From NCBI RefSeq assembly GCF_016735515.1, contig NZ_JAERQZ010000001.1, positions 806,001 to 870,000 on the forward strand: a DNA stretch of 64,000 nucleotides. Reading direction: 5' to 3'. The DNA is from Piscinibacter sp. HJYY11 (lineage in GTDB: Bacteria; Pseudomonadota; Gammaproteobacteria; Burkholderiales; Burkholderiaceae_C). The notes under the pieces were generated by a model. It was not told where the DNA came from. It saw only the letters and a program-made list of their open reading frames with translations, and did no database searches. The position numbers and the translations under genes were made by a program. Below, one piece after another: positions 54,623 through 64,000 of this stretch. Position 1 is the first letter of the stretch, and every line of letters begins with the position of its first letter.

Positions 54623-56398
54623 TCACAGGTCTTCGGACCCGAGCAGCATCTCCGAGATGCCCTTGCCGGCCTGCACCATCGGCCAGACGTTCTCCGTGGG
54701 GTCGGTGCGGATGTCGAGGAAAACGGTGCGGTCCTTGAGCTTGATGGCTTCGCGCAGGGCCGGTTCCACATCGCCCGGCTTCTCGACCAGCAGACCGACG
54801 TGGCCATAGGCCTCGGCGAGCTTCACGAAGTCGGGCAACGCGTCCATGTAGCTGTGCGAGTAGCGGCCCTGGTAGTCCAGTTCCTGCCACTGGCGCACCA
54901 TGCCGAGGTAGCGGTTGTTGAGCGAGACCACCTTGACCGGCGTCTTGTACTGCAGGCAGGTCGACAATTCCTGGATGCACATCTGGATGGAGCCTTCGCC
55001 GGTGATGCAGAACACGTCTGAATCGGGCTTGGCCATCTTGATGCCCATCGCGTACGGCAGGCCGACGCCCATCGTGCCCAGGCCGCCGGAGTTGATCCAG
55101 CGGCGAGGCTCCTCGAAGCGGTAGAACTGCGCCGCCCACATCTGGTGCTGGCCGACGTCGGAGGTGATGTAGGTGTCGCGGTTGCGGGTCAGCTCGCACA
55201 GCGTCTCGACGACGTACTGAGGTTTGATGACCTCGGTGCTGTTCTTGTACTTCAGGCACTCGCGTTTGCGCCATTCGTTGATCTGGCCCCACCAGGCCGA
55301 CAGCGACTGCACGTCAGGCTTGGCCTGTGCTTCCTTGATCTGGGCGATCAGCTCCTGCAGCACATCCTTCACGTCGCCCACGATGGGGATGTCGACCTTG
55401 ACGCGCTTGGAGATCGACGACGGGTCGATGTCGATGTGAATGATCTTGCGCTCGACGGTGGCGAAATGCTTCGGGTTGCCGATCACACGGTCGTCGAACC
55501 GGGCGCCCACGGCCAGCAGGACGTCGCAGTTCTGCATCGTCATGTTGGCTTCGTAGGTGCCGTGCATGCCCAGCATGCCGAGGAACTTAGGGTCGCTCGC
55601 CGGAATGGCACCCAGGCCCATCAGCGTGTTGGTGCACGGGTAGCCCAACAGATTGGTCAGTTCCCGCAGTTCGGCCGAGGCGTTGCCCAGCACTACGCCG
55701 CCGCCGGTGTAGATATAGGGGCGCTTGGCCGCCAGCAGCAACTGCACGGCCTTGCGGATCTGGCCTCCATGGCCCTTGCGCGCCGGGTTGTACGAGCGCA
55801 TCTCGACGCTCGCCGGGTAGTGGAACGGAGCGGTCTTGAGCGAGACATCCTTCGGGATGTCGACCACCACCGGCCCAGGGCGGCCGGTGCGGGCGATGTG
55901 GAAGGCCTTCTTCAAGGTCGTCGCGAGGTCGCGCACGTCCTTCACCAGGAAGTTGTGCTTGACGATCGGGCGCGTGATGCCGACGGTGTCGCATTCCTGG
56001 AAGGCGTCGAGGCCGATCGCCGGCGTGGGGACCTGGCCGGTGATGATCACCATCGGGATCGAGTCCATGTACGCGGTCGCGATGCCGGTCACGGCATTGG
56101 TCACGCCAGGGCCCGAGGTCACGAGTGCGACGCCGACGTCGCCGGTCGCACGGGCGTAGCCGTCGGCCGCGTGGATCGCCGCTTGCTCGTGGCGAACCAG
56201 GATGTGCTCGATGCTCTCCTGCTTGTACAGGGCGTCGTAGATGTATAGGACCGCACCACCGGGGTAGCCCCAGAGGAATTTCACGCCTTCGGCCTGAAGG
56301 CAGCGGACCAGGATTTCCGAGCCATTGGGCTCGGCAGAGGGGGAGTTTTGCGGCTGCGCCGAGGCGGCGCGTTTGATGTCCGCGGCAGACATGTCCAT
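54623..56398 (-). CDS. ilvI: Acetolactate synthase large (catalytic) subunit
   Basis: 591 residues. ThDP-dependent enzyme with the catalytic Glu71 in VRHEQAAIHAADGYARATG, the FAD-region SGPGVTNAVTG and the ThDP/metal motif ending in LNNRYLGMVRQWQ. The start of that motif reads GEGSIQM, where most family members have GDG, so the first metal ligand is Glu; I believe this is common in betaproteobacterial IlvI. An N-terminal extension of about 25 residues precedes the core. The promoter and a terminator-like hairpin lie in the 5' leader (56485-56548). Confidence 0.96.
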   Translation of the reverse strand: MDMSAADIKRAASAQPQNSPSAEPNGSEILVRCLQAEGVKFLWGYPGGAVLYIYDALYKQESIEHILVRHEQAAIHAADGYARATGDVGVALVTSGPGVTNAVTGIATAYMDSIPMVIITGQVPTPAIGLDAFQECDTVGITRPIVKHNFLVKDVRDLATTLKKAFHIARTGRPGPVVVDIPKDVSLKTAPFHYPASVEMRSYNPARKGHGGQIRKAVQLLLAAKRPYIYTGGGVVLGNASAELRELTNLLGYPCTNTLMGLGAIPASDPKFLGMLGMHGTYEANMTMQNCDVLLAVGARFDDRVIGNPKHFATVERKIIHIDIDPSSISKRVKVDIPIVGDVKDVLQELIAQIKEAQAKPDVQSLSAWWGQINEWRKRECLKYKNSTEVIKPQYVVETLCELTRNRDTYITSDVGQHQMWAAQFYRFEEPRRWINSGGLGTMGVGLPYAMGIKMAKPDSDVFCITGEGSIQMCIQELSTCLQYKTPVKVVSLNNRYLGMVRQWQELDYQGRYSHSYMDALPDFVKLAEAYGHVGLLVEKPGDVEPALREAIKLKDRTVFLDIRTDPTENVWPMVQAGKGISEMLLGSEDL

Positions 56399-56484
56399 GT
56401 TGAACCTTTGTGAATTTCTCTAACGAAAAACCATCGGTGCACCTCTCCTCGCTCTCGTGAAGCGGGTGTGGTGCCTGCTCGGTC

Positions 56485-56512
56485 AAAAACACAGGCGCCC
56501 AGGTCGGGCGCC
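56485..56512 (-). terminator. Terminator-like hairpin in the ilvI leader
   Basis: On the minus strand, GGCGCCC (56512-56506), loop of five, GGGCGCC (56500-56494), then TGTGTTTTTG. It lies about 25 bases after the likely transcription start and 87 bases before the ilvI ATG, on the sense strand, so it could stop transcription early. No Ile/Val/Leu-rich leader frame fits upstream of it. Confidence 0.6.
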
Positions 56513-56542
56513 AAATTGAGACCAGATGATGTGCGAACGCGG

Positions 56543-56548
56543 ATTATA
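56543..56548 (-). promoter_or_regulatory. -10 box (TATAAT) of the ilvIHC operon
   Basis: A perfect TATAAT on the minus strand, 145 bases before the ilvI ATG. The -35 region, about 17 bases upstream, is poor, which suggests an activator may be needed. The divergent sigma-factor promoter lies 42 bases away. Confidence 0.6.
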
Positions 56549-56589
56549 GAACGCCAAACTACGAGGCGTGGTGCCCGAGTGGGCGAGTG

Positions 56590-56595
56590 ACATAA
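56590..56595 (+). promoter_or_regulatory. -10-like box (CATAAT) of the sigma-factor operon
   Basis: CATAAT on the plus strand, 40 bases before the TTG start of the sigma-factor gene. No convincing -35 box. Offered as the best candidate only. Confidence 0.4.
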
Positions 56596-56635
56596 TCCCC
56601 GCCGTTTTGAGCGGCCCCGCCCGAGGCGCACCTCC

Positions 56636-57202
56636 TTGGCATCTGACAAAGAACTTGCGGACTTCCTGAAGAGCGTTGAGAGACGCGCCTTCAAACGCGT
56701 TGCGTACGCCGTCCGGGACGACGATGCGGCGCTGGACATCGTCCAGGATTCGATGATCCGCCTCGCCGAAAAATACATCGACCGGCCCGCGGCAGAACTT
56801 CCCCTGCTCTTCCAGCGCATCCTGTCCAACGCCACGATGGACTGGTTCCGCCGCCAGAAGGTGCGCAACGCGGTCGTGCGCAATTTTTCCGAGTACGAAT
56901 CCTCATCCGAGGACGGAGATTTCGATCTGCTGGAAACTCTGGCGGCTGAGAATGACTCATCAGCTTCGGAGAGCGCCGCAGACTCGGTTTCACGGGCGCA
57001 GATCCTGCTAGCCATCGATGGTGAAGTGGCCAAGCTGCCCGCGCGTCAACGAGAAGCCTTTCTGTTGCGTTACTGGGAAGAACTCGATGTCGCCGAGACA
57101 GCCGCCGTGATGGGGTGCTCGGAGGGTAGCGTCAAGACCCACTGCTCACGCGCAGTGCACGCCTTGGCCGATGCCCTGAAGGCAAAGGGAATTGAGCTAT
57201 GA
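56636..57202 (+). CDS. RNA polymerase sigma factor, sigma-70/ECF-like
   Basis: 188 residues starting with TTG; GAGG lies nine bases upstream and supports that start. Region 2 is at about 10-80 (RVAYAVRDDDAALDIVQDSM; ATMDWFRRQKVRN) and region 4 at about 130-185 (LPARQREAFLLRYWEELDVA; GCSEGSVKTHCSRAVHALAD). An acidic Ser/Glu-rich linker joins them. It resembles the betaproteobacterial group in which an ECF-like sigma is followed by DUF3619. Overlaps the DUF3619 gene by four bases, so that protein is a likely partner or anti-sigma factor (inference). Confidence 0.9.
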   Translation: MASDKELADFLKSVERRAFKRVAYAVRDDDAALDIVQDSMIRLAEKYIDRPAAELPLLFQRILSNATMDWFRRQKVRNAVVRNFSEYESSSEDGDFDLLETLAAENDSSASESAADSVSRAQILLAIDGEVAKLPARQREAFLLRYWEELDVAETAAVMGCSEGSVKTHCSRAVHALADALKAKGIEL

Positions 57203-57663
57203 ACCGCACTGAACTTCGTCCTTATGCACCGGCGGAGCTGGAAGCCATGGAGGCCCGGCTCGCTTTGCGCATGACGGCTCGGCTGACGGAACGCGCTGCC
57301 GCACTCCCTCAAGACGTGAGCGAACGGCTGCGCTTCGCCCGTGAGCAGGCCCTCCAGCGCGCCCAGGCTGCCCGGGCCGCCTCCTCCGCCACCACGTCCG
57401 CCTCGGCCGCCGTAGACAACGGAGGCAGCACCCTCACCCTGGGCAACCCGCAAGACGGCCGCCCCGGCTGGTGGGTGCAGATCGCCGCGTGGATGCCCTT
57501 GCTGGTGCTCGTTGGCGGGTTGGTGCTGATCCAGCGCATCCACACCCAGAACCAGATTGCGGCCGCGGCCGAGATCGACGCCTCGATCCTCGCCGACGAC
57601 CTGCCTCCCGCGGCCTACAGCGACCCCGGCTTCGTCGAGTTCTTGAAGACTCCTCGCGATTGA
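57199..57663 (+). CDS. DUF3619 single-pass membrane protein, possible anti-sigma factor
   Basis: 154 residues. N-terminal cytosolic part (about 1-88) is helical and charged, with AERLxRxxAxLRFAREQAL-like sequence; one membrane segment lies at about 93-113 (VQIAAWMPLLVLVGGLVLIQ); a short periplasmic end follows. It fits DUF3619, a family of unknown function usually next to this sigma factor. Topology (cytosolic N-terminus, one TM, directly coupled to a sigma gene) is that of an anti-sigma factor; no ZAS-type zinc motif is visible. Confidence 0.82.
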   Translation: MNRTELRPYAPAELEAMEARLALRMTARLTERAAALPQDVSERLRFAREQALQRAQAARAASSATTSASAAVDNGGSTLTLGNPQDGRPGWWVQIAAWMPLLVLVGGLVLIQRIHTQNQIAAAAEIDASILADDLPPAAYSDPGFVEFLKTPRD

Positions 57664-57677
57664 CCGGAGTCGCAGTC

Positions 57678-58472
57678 GTGCACCCCGCCCGCCCTGACTC
57701 CCTTCAGCGCAGCCGCCTTGCGCTGCGCCGGGTTGCGTGGGTCGTGGCGGTGCTCGCTTGCGGCACCTCGGCCGCCCTGGCGCAACCCGCCCCTTCGGCA
57801 ACGTCCGGTCGGCCGGTCCCGAAGGTCACCGAAGGCACGCCCTGGTCGTCGCTGAGCCAGAGCCAGCAGCAAGCCCTTCGACCGCTGGAAGCCGAATGGG
57901 GCCGGATCGACAGCCCGCGCCGCTCGAAGTGGATCGACATCGCGAACAAGTTTCCGTCGATGCCACCCGCCGAACAGGCGCGCATCCAGAACCGCATGGC
58001 CGAATGGGCCAAGATGACCCCGCCCGAGCGCGGCCAAGCGCGCCTGAACTTCCGGGAGGCCCAGCAGGTGCCCGTTCAGGAGCGCAAGGCCAAGTGGGAG
58101 GCCTACAACGCGCTGCCGCCCGAGCAACGCCAGCAACTCGCCGCGAAAGCCGCACCCGTTCCTCCCGCCCGCAGGCCCGCCACTGAAGGCGCCGTGGCGA
58201 CGAGCCCTCTCAAGTCGAACGTCGTGCCCAACCCGTCGTACGCCCCCAAGCCCAAGCCCGTGGCGCCCACTGTCGCCCAGGCGCAGCCCGGTGCGACCAC
58301 CAACCTGATCACCAAGCGGCCCAACCCGCCAGCGCACCAGCCTGCGGGCTTGCCCAAGATCGCCGTGACCCCGGGCTTCGTCGACCAGTCGACCTTGCTG
58401 CCCAAGCGCGGCCCGCAAGGCGCTGCGACACGGTCGGCGGCTGCTCCAGCCTCCGCTCCTGCCCGTCAATGA
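57678..58472 (+). CDS. DUF3106 secreted protein
   Basis: 264 residues from a GTG at 57678 that has GGAG nine bases upstream; a TTG at 57660 overlapping the DUF3619 stop is the alternative. Signal peptide (RRVAWVVAVLACGTSAALAQ), then the DUF3106 domain (WSSLSQSQQQALRPLEAEWG; repeated P-x-E-Q/E-R-x-x motifs at MPPAEQARIQNRMAEWAKM and LPPEQRQQLAA), then a long Pro/Ala-rich tail. The repeated motif resembles the LTXXQ pattern of periplasmic CpxP/Spy-like proteins, so a role in envelope stress is possible (inference). Stop overlaps the RDD gene (ATGA). Confidence 0.82.
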   Translation: MHPARPDSLQRSRLALRRVAWVVAVLACGTSAALAQPAPSATSGRPVPKVTEGTPWSSLSQSQQQALRPLEAEWGRIDSPRRSKWIDIANKFPSMPPAEQARIQNRMAEWAKMTPPERGQARLNFREAQQVPVQERKAKWEAYNALPPEQRQQLAAKAAPVPPARRPATEGAVATSPLKSNVVPNPSYAPKPKPVAPTVAQAQPGATTNLITKRPNPPAHQPAGLPKIAVTPGFVDQSTLLPKRGPQGAATRSAAAPASAPARQ

Positions 58473-59008
58473 CTTCCCGTGAGGCCGCGCAGGGCGGCGA
58501 ACTGCAGGCACCCAGCCTGCGCCGACGTCTGGCCTGCCTGCTTTACGAGGCCTTGCTGCTGTTCGGCGTGACCCTGGTGTCGGGTTTCGTCGGCACCCTC
58601 GTCCTGAAGATCACCGGCGCGGCCACGGCCACCTCGTACCACGTGATCATGCAGATCGTCGGCGTGGCCGTCTGGGGCCTCTATTTCGTGTGGTTCTGGA
58701 CGCGCCGCGGCCAGACCTTGCCGATGCAGACCTGGCGCATCAAGGTCGTCACCGCGACAGGTGCCCCGTTGACCGTCACGCGCGCGGCCCTGCGCTTTGC
58801 TGCCTGCGCGCTCTGGATCGCACCGGCCTATCTCCTGGCCAAACTGAACCACTGGTCTGCAACCACCGAGCTCACGGCTGTCGGCATCGGCATCGTCGTC
58901 TACGCGTTGCTCTCTCGGCTCCATCCGCAGCGCCAGTTCTGGCACGACGCGCTGTGCGGCACACGCCTCGTCACCACGCCGGACCCCCGGCGCCCCGCCA
59001 CGACATAG
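58469..59008 (+). CDS. RDD-family membrane protein
   Basis: 179 residues with about four membrane segments. Signature of the RDD family: RRRLACLLYEALLLFGV in the first helix, FVWFWTRRGQTLPMQTWRIKVV before the third, and FWHDALCGTRLV at the end. Function of the family is mostly unknown. Last gene of the tightly coupled sigma-DUF3619-DUF3106-RDD set. Confidence 0.9.
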   Translation: MTSREAAQGGELQAPSLRRRLACLLYEALLLFGVTLVSGFVGTLVLKITGAATATSYHVIMQIVGVAVWGLYFVWFWTRRGQTLPMQTWRIKVVTATGAPLTVTRAALRFAACALWIAPAYLLAKLNHWSATTELTAVGIGIVVYALLSRLHPQRQFWHDALCGTRLVTTPDPRRPATT

Positions 59009-59040
59009 ACCGTCAAACTTGCCGGGCACAATCGTCGCCC

Positions 59041-59418
59041 ATGAGCAATTCCTTCAAGGGGCGCACCGGCCTGGACCGGATCATCCGCGCCACGGGTTAT
59101 TCGTTCGATGGCCTCAAGATGGCCTACCGCGGGGAGAGCGCCTTCCGCCAGGAGACGTGGCTCGCCCTCGTGCTGATCCCGGCCTCGTTCTGGGTCGGCC
59201 GCGGCTGGGTCGAGGTGGCCTTGCTGGCCGGCAGCGTGCTGCTGGTGATGATCGTGGAGCTCTTGAATTCGGGCATCGAGGCCGTCGTCGACCGCGTGTC
59301 GTTCGAGTGGCATGACCTTTCCAAGCGCGCCAAGGACCTGGCCAGCGCCGCCGTGTTCCTCTCGCTCGTGCTGTGCGGCAGCGTCTGGGCAGCTGCCCTG
59401 TGGCACCAGTTCCCGTGA
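59041..59418 (+). CDS. dgkA: Diacylglycerol kinase
   Basis: 125 residues, prokaryotic DgkA type with three membrane helices. The signature [13 protein letters not shown], with the catalytic Glu, and KDLASAAV are intact, as is the N-terminal amphipathic [23 protein letters not shown] region with its Glu. It recycles diacylglycerol to phosphatidic acid. A CACAAT hexamer ends 8 bases before the ATG and no ribosome-binding site is seen. The stop overlaps the next gene (GTGA). Confidence 0.94.
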   Translation: MSNSFKGRTGLDRIIRATGYSFDGLKMAYRGESAFRQETWLALVLIPASFWVGRGWVEVALLAGSVLLVMIVELLNSGIEAVVDRVSFEWHDLSKRAKDLASAAVFLSLVLCGSVWAAALWHQFP

Positions 59419-59999
59419 GCACCTTCTCGCTCTGCGTCTACTGCGGCTCCAAGGTCGGGCACCAGCCCGGCTATGAGGCGGCAGCGCGCCACGTCGGCAC
59501 GCTGATCGGCGAACGCGGATGGCAACTTGTCTACGGCGGAGGCAACGCCGGGCTCATGGGCGCCGTCGCCAACGCGGTGCTGGCAGCCGGCGGCCGCGTG
59601 GTCGGTGTCATCCCGAAATCGCTGATGGACCGCGAACACGGCCACACCGGCCTGCACGAGCTGCACGTGGTCGACACCATGCACCAGCGCAAGCAGATGA
59701 TGGCCGAACGGGCCGATGCCTTTCTGGCCCTGCCCGGCGGCATCGGCACCTTCGAGGAGTTGTTCGAGGTGTGGACCTGGCGCCAGCTTGGCTACCACGA
59801 CAAGCCGGTCGGCCTGCTCAATGTCGAGGGCTACTACGACCAGTTGCTCGCTTTTCTCGACCAGAGCGTCGCCCAAGGGTTCGTACCGGCGGCACAACGC
59901 CCGCTGCTGCAATCGTCCGCCGACGCCGTCGACCTGCTGGAGCGCCTGGCGCGCGATGCGAAGATGGCCACGGCTCCCGACGACTACCGAAAGATCTGA
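59415..59999 (+). CDS. LOG-family protein (cytokinin riboside 5'-monophosphate phosphoribohydrolase)
   Basis: 194 residues starting with GTG, overlapping dgkA by four bases. The LOG/TIGR00730 motifs are complete: [26 protein letters not shown], and the active-site [17 protein letters not shown]. It hydrolyses nucleoside 5'-monophosphates (AMP or N6-modified AMP) to base and ribose 5-phosphate. In bacteria without plant hosts the role is uncertain. A terminator follows eight bases after the stop. Confidence 0.92.
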   Translation: MSTFSLCVYCGSKVGHQPGYEAAARHVGTLIGERGWQLVYGGGNAGLMGAVANAVLAAGGRVVGVIPKSLMDREHGHTGLHELHVVDTMHQRKQMMAERADAFLALPGGIGTFEELFEVWTWRQLGYHDKPVGLLNVEGYYDQLLAFLDQSVAQGFVPAAQRPLLQSSADAVDLLERLARDAKMATAPDDYRKI

Positions 60000-60006
60000 A
60001 AAGAAA

Positions 60007-60027
60007 AAGCCCGCTCGCAGCGGGCTT
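60007..60027. terminator. Bidirectional intrinsic terminator
   Basis: A 9-bp stem: AAGCCCGCT (60007-60015) with AGCGGGCTT (60019-60027), loop CGC, T-rich after it on the plus strand (CTTT) and on the minus strand (TTTTCTT). It separates the convergent LOG and glnB genes. Confidence 0.88.
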
Positions 60028-60051
60028 CTTTCCGGCGGGGAGCCAGTGCGT

Positions 60052-62099
<2,048 letters not shown>

Positions 62100-63269
62100 A
62101 TGCGTGAGGAAAGAAGCTCGAAGAATTATGTCATTCGGGTCCACGACCACCCGGGCCAAGTGGACGCCGCGCATTGGAACTTGCTGCTCGATCAACAGCC
62201 CAGCGCCACGCCCTTCATGCGGCATGAGTACCTCGCCGCGATGCACGAGTCGAAAAGCGCCATCGACGAGACCGGCTGGCAGCCGCAGTTCCTCACCCTG
62301 CACGACGGCGACACGCTGGTCGCCGCCTGCCCGCTGTACTTGAAGTCGCACTCCTATGGCGAGTACGTGTTCGACTGGGCGTGGGCCGATGCCTACCAGC
62401 GCCACGGCCTGCGCTACTACCCCAAACTGCTCAGCGCCGTGCCCTTCACGCCAGTGCCGGGCCCCCGGCTGCTCGCGCGCGACGCGGCGTCGCGCGTGGC
62501 GCTCCTGCGCGGCATGGCCCAGATCGCCACGGACGCCAAGCTTTCGTCGGCTCACGTGCTCTTTCTCGACGATGCCGACCAAGAAGCAGCCCAAGACGCC
62601 GGCTGGATGATGCGCAGCACGGTTCAATTCCACTGGCAGAACCGGCGGCCCGAGGGGTATGCCGACTTCGCGGATTTCCTGTCGAGCCTGCAGCGCGAGA
62701 AGCGCAAGAAGATCCAGCAGGAGCGCCGCAAGGTCATCGAAGCGGGCGTCACCTTCAGCGCCTTGCAAGGCGCAGACATCTCACGCGACGACTGGGATTT
62801 CTTCTACCGCTGCTACACCCTCACCTACCGGGCGCACCACTCCTCGCCCTATCTCACGCGCGACTTCTTCCAGCGCATGGCCAACACCATGCCCGAGCAC
62901 TGGCTGCTCTTCATCGCAAGACGCGACGACAAGCGCATCGCTGCTTCGCTGATCGTGATCGACCCCGAACGGCGCGCTGCCTACGGCCGCTACTGGGGCG
63001 CGACCGAGCACATCTCCTGTCTGCACTTCGAGGCCTGCTACTACCAGCCGCTCGCCTGGTGCATCGCCCAGGGCTACCAGCGTTTCGAAGGCGGCGCGCA
63101 AGGCGAACACAAGATGGCGCGCGGCCTGATGCCGGTGCAGACCTGGTCGGCGCACTGGCTGGCGCACCCGCAGTTCGCGCAAGCCGTGGCCGATTTCCTG
63201 TCGCGCGAAGGCGCCGGCGTCGAGAGCTACCTCGACGAGCTCAACGAGCGCCAGCCCTTCAAGGCTTGA
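62100..63269 (+). CDS. COG3146/DUF482 GNAT-fold protein (PF04339-like)
   Basis: 389 residues. The sequence matches the COG3146 family, often called 'peptidoglycan biosynthesis/recognition' or FemAB-like: an N-terminal VHDHPGQVDAAHWNLLL, the TPVPGPRLLARD block, LQREKRKKIQQERRKVIEAG in the middle and GAQGEHKMARGLMPVQTWSAHWL near the end. The GNAT fold suggests transfer of an acyl or aminoacyl group, but no reaction is known to me. The start abuts nadE head to head; the next in-frame ATG is well inside homology, so this start is needed but has no ribosome-binding site. Confidence 0.85.
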   Translation: MREERSSKNYVIRVHDHPGQVDAAHWNLLLDQQPSATPFMRHEYLAAMHESKSAIDETGWQPQFLTLHDGDTLVAACPLYLKSHSYGEYVFDWAWADAYQRHGLRYYPKLLSAVPFTPVPGPRLLARDAASRVALLRGMAQIATDAKLSSAHVLFLDDADQEAAQDAGWMMRSTVQFHWQNRRPEGYADFADFLSSLQREKRKKIQQERRKVIEAGVTFSALQGADISRDDWDFFYRCYTLTYRAHHSSPYLTRDFFQRMANTMPEHWLLFIARRDDKRIAASLIVIDPERRAAYGRYWGATEHISCLHFEACYYQPLAWCIAQGYQRFEGGAQGEHKMARGLMPVQTWSAHWLAHPQFAQAVADFLSREGAGVESYLDELNERQPFKA

Positions 63270-64000
63270 AGTCGCCGGCAACGGCGGTCACGAAGCTCTC
63301 GGGCTTCACGTACTTTCGCAGCGCCGTGTTCACCTGTTCCAGCGTGAGCTTGCCGAGGGCGTCGTCCACGCGCGCAGATACCTCGAACGTACGGTTGAGG
63401 TCCAGGTTGTTCGCCAGTGCGCTGGCCAAGTTGCGGTCCTGCGCACGTGAGAGGCGTCGAAATGCCAGGAGGCCCCGCTTGCCTTCGGCCAGCTCCTGCG
63501 CGGTGAAGCCGTCCTTCTGCGCCCGCGCGAGCTCCTGCCGGAAAGCCGCTTCGACCTTTGCGAGGTTCTGCGGCGCGAAGATCGCACTGCCCTGCAGCAT
63601 CGAGTGCGGCTCGTGGCTGTTCCACAGGATGCCGGTGCGCACGTCGTACGACAGGCCTTCGTCTTCGCGAATGCGCTTCCACAAGCGCGACTGGCCACCG
63701 GTGCCGAGCAGGTAGTTGGCCATGGACAAGGCCGGGTAGTCCGGGTCGAGGTCGTGCAGCGGCACGCTCTGGCGGACCAGCAGCGTCGCATTCTGCTTGT
63801 CAGGTGCGGGCAGCTGGAGGCGCTGCGGCTTCACTGCGGCGATGGGGCGTGGCACCCGCGTGTAGGGCTCGCCGCCGGACCAGCCGCCGAAGGCCTTGTC
63901 GAGCGCAGCCCGCAAGGCCGCAACGTCCAAGTCGCCGGCCGCACCGAACTCGCTGCGCGCCGCGCTGTAGAAGCGCTTGTGGAAGGCCTTGAGCTGGTCG
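63259..64000 (-). CDS. M16 family peptidase (insulinase-like), C-terminal fragment
   Basis: About 246 residues of the C-terminal half; the N-terminal part with the HXXEH zinc site lies beyond the window. The visible half has the inactive-domain features: KQNATLLVRQSVPLHDLDPD, MANYLLGTGGQSRLWKRIRE (the conserved LLG-x-G-x-S-RL segment) and GLSYDVRTG. The reading frame runs to the window edge without a stop. In Burkholderiales such proteins occur as one long or two tandem genes, secreted to the periplasm. It overlaps the end of the convergent COG3146 gene by 11 bases. Confidence 0.88.
   Translation of the reverse strand, partial: DQLKAFHKRFYSAARSEFGAAGDLDVAALRAALDKAFGGWSGGEPYTRVPRPIAAVKPQRLQLPAPDKQNATLLVRQSVPLHDLDPDYPALSMANYLLGTGGQSRLWKRIREDEGLSYDVRTGILWNSHEPHSMLQGSAIFAPQNLAKVEAAFRQELARAQKDGFTAQELAEGKRGLLAFRRLSRAQDRNLASALANNLDLNRTFEVSARVDDALGKLTLEQVNTALRKYVKPESFVTAVAGDFKP

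Overview
The window is GC-rich chromosomal DNA from a betaproteobacterium of the order Burkholderiales. The Rubrivivax/Leptothrix/Rhizobacter-like branch is my best guess. This rests on gene order (ispG-rodZ-pilW-rlmN-ndk-rluB-scpB; sucA-sucB-lpdA-zapE; tig-clpP-clpX-lon; ilvIHC; nadE-glnB), the DUF3619/DUF3106 proteins and the two kinds of LeuA. I see no insertion sequence, prophage, CRISPR array, integrase or rRNA operon. Genes are tightly packed, with many 4-base stop/start overlaps. This is core genome rather than an accessory island.

Layout. 1-8.5 kb: isoprenoid (ispG, cut by the window edge), cell shape and pilus (rodZ, pilW), RNA modification (rlmN, rluB, rluD), ndk, scpB and bamD. 8.5-13.1 kb: a DinG-like Fe-S helicase, a PP2C phosphatase, a secreted coiled-coil protein and zapE. 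13.1-18.8 kb: the 2-oxoglutarate dehydrogenase operon sucA-sucB-lpdA. 19-24 kb: a nitronate monooxygenase and an acyl-CoA dehydrogenase with its electron carrier etfBA. 24-27.7 kb: murI, two DEAD-box helicases and tRNA-Leu(UAA). 27.7-32.3 kb: gspAB, a divergent MurA paralogue and a secreted protein with an internal duplication. 32.3-38.8 kb: three tRNA genes and the protein quality-control cluster tig, clpP, clpX, lon. 38.9-43.2 kb: an RND efflux pump. 43.4-46.3 kb: hpnCDE for squalene synthesis. 46.4-56.6 kb: an IclR regulator, a D-alanyl-D-alanine endopeptidase and branched-chain amino-acid synthesis (leuA twice, ilvC, ilvH, ilvI) plus pssA. 56.6-64 kb: a sigma factor operon, dgkA, a LOG protein, glnB, nadE, a COG3146 protein and a truncated M16 peptidase.

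The most interesting signal lies between pssA and the long-form leuA. An 18-codon reading frame there (MTFSISLALVLLEVPRAR) carries three CTA leucine codons. It is followed by interleaved inverted repeats that can form mutually exclusive hairpins. This is the architecture of a ribosome-mediated leucine attenuator, and it would control both leuA isozymes. Other regulatory sites readable from sequence are an intrinsic terminator inside the ilvI leader, a TetR-type palindrome at the etfBA promoter, a promoter/operator in front of the RND pump, a heat-shock-like promoter at lon and an FNR-like box upstream of sucA. Several genes have a -10-like hexamer 5-9 bases before the ATG and no Shine-Dalgarno sequence, which suggests leaderless transcripts.

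All calls come from reading the sequence and from family knowledge; no search or folding program was run.
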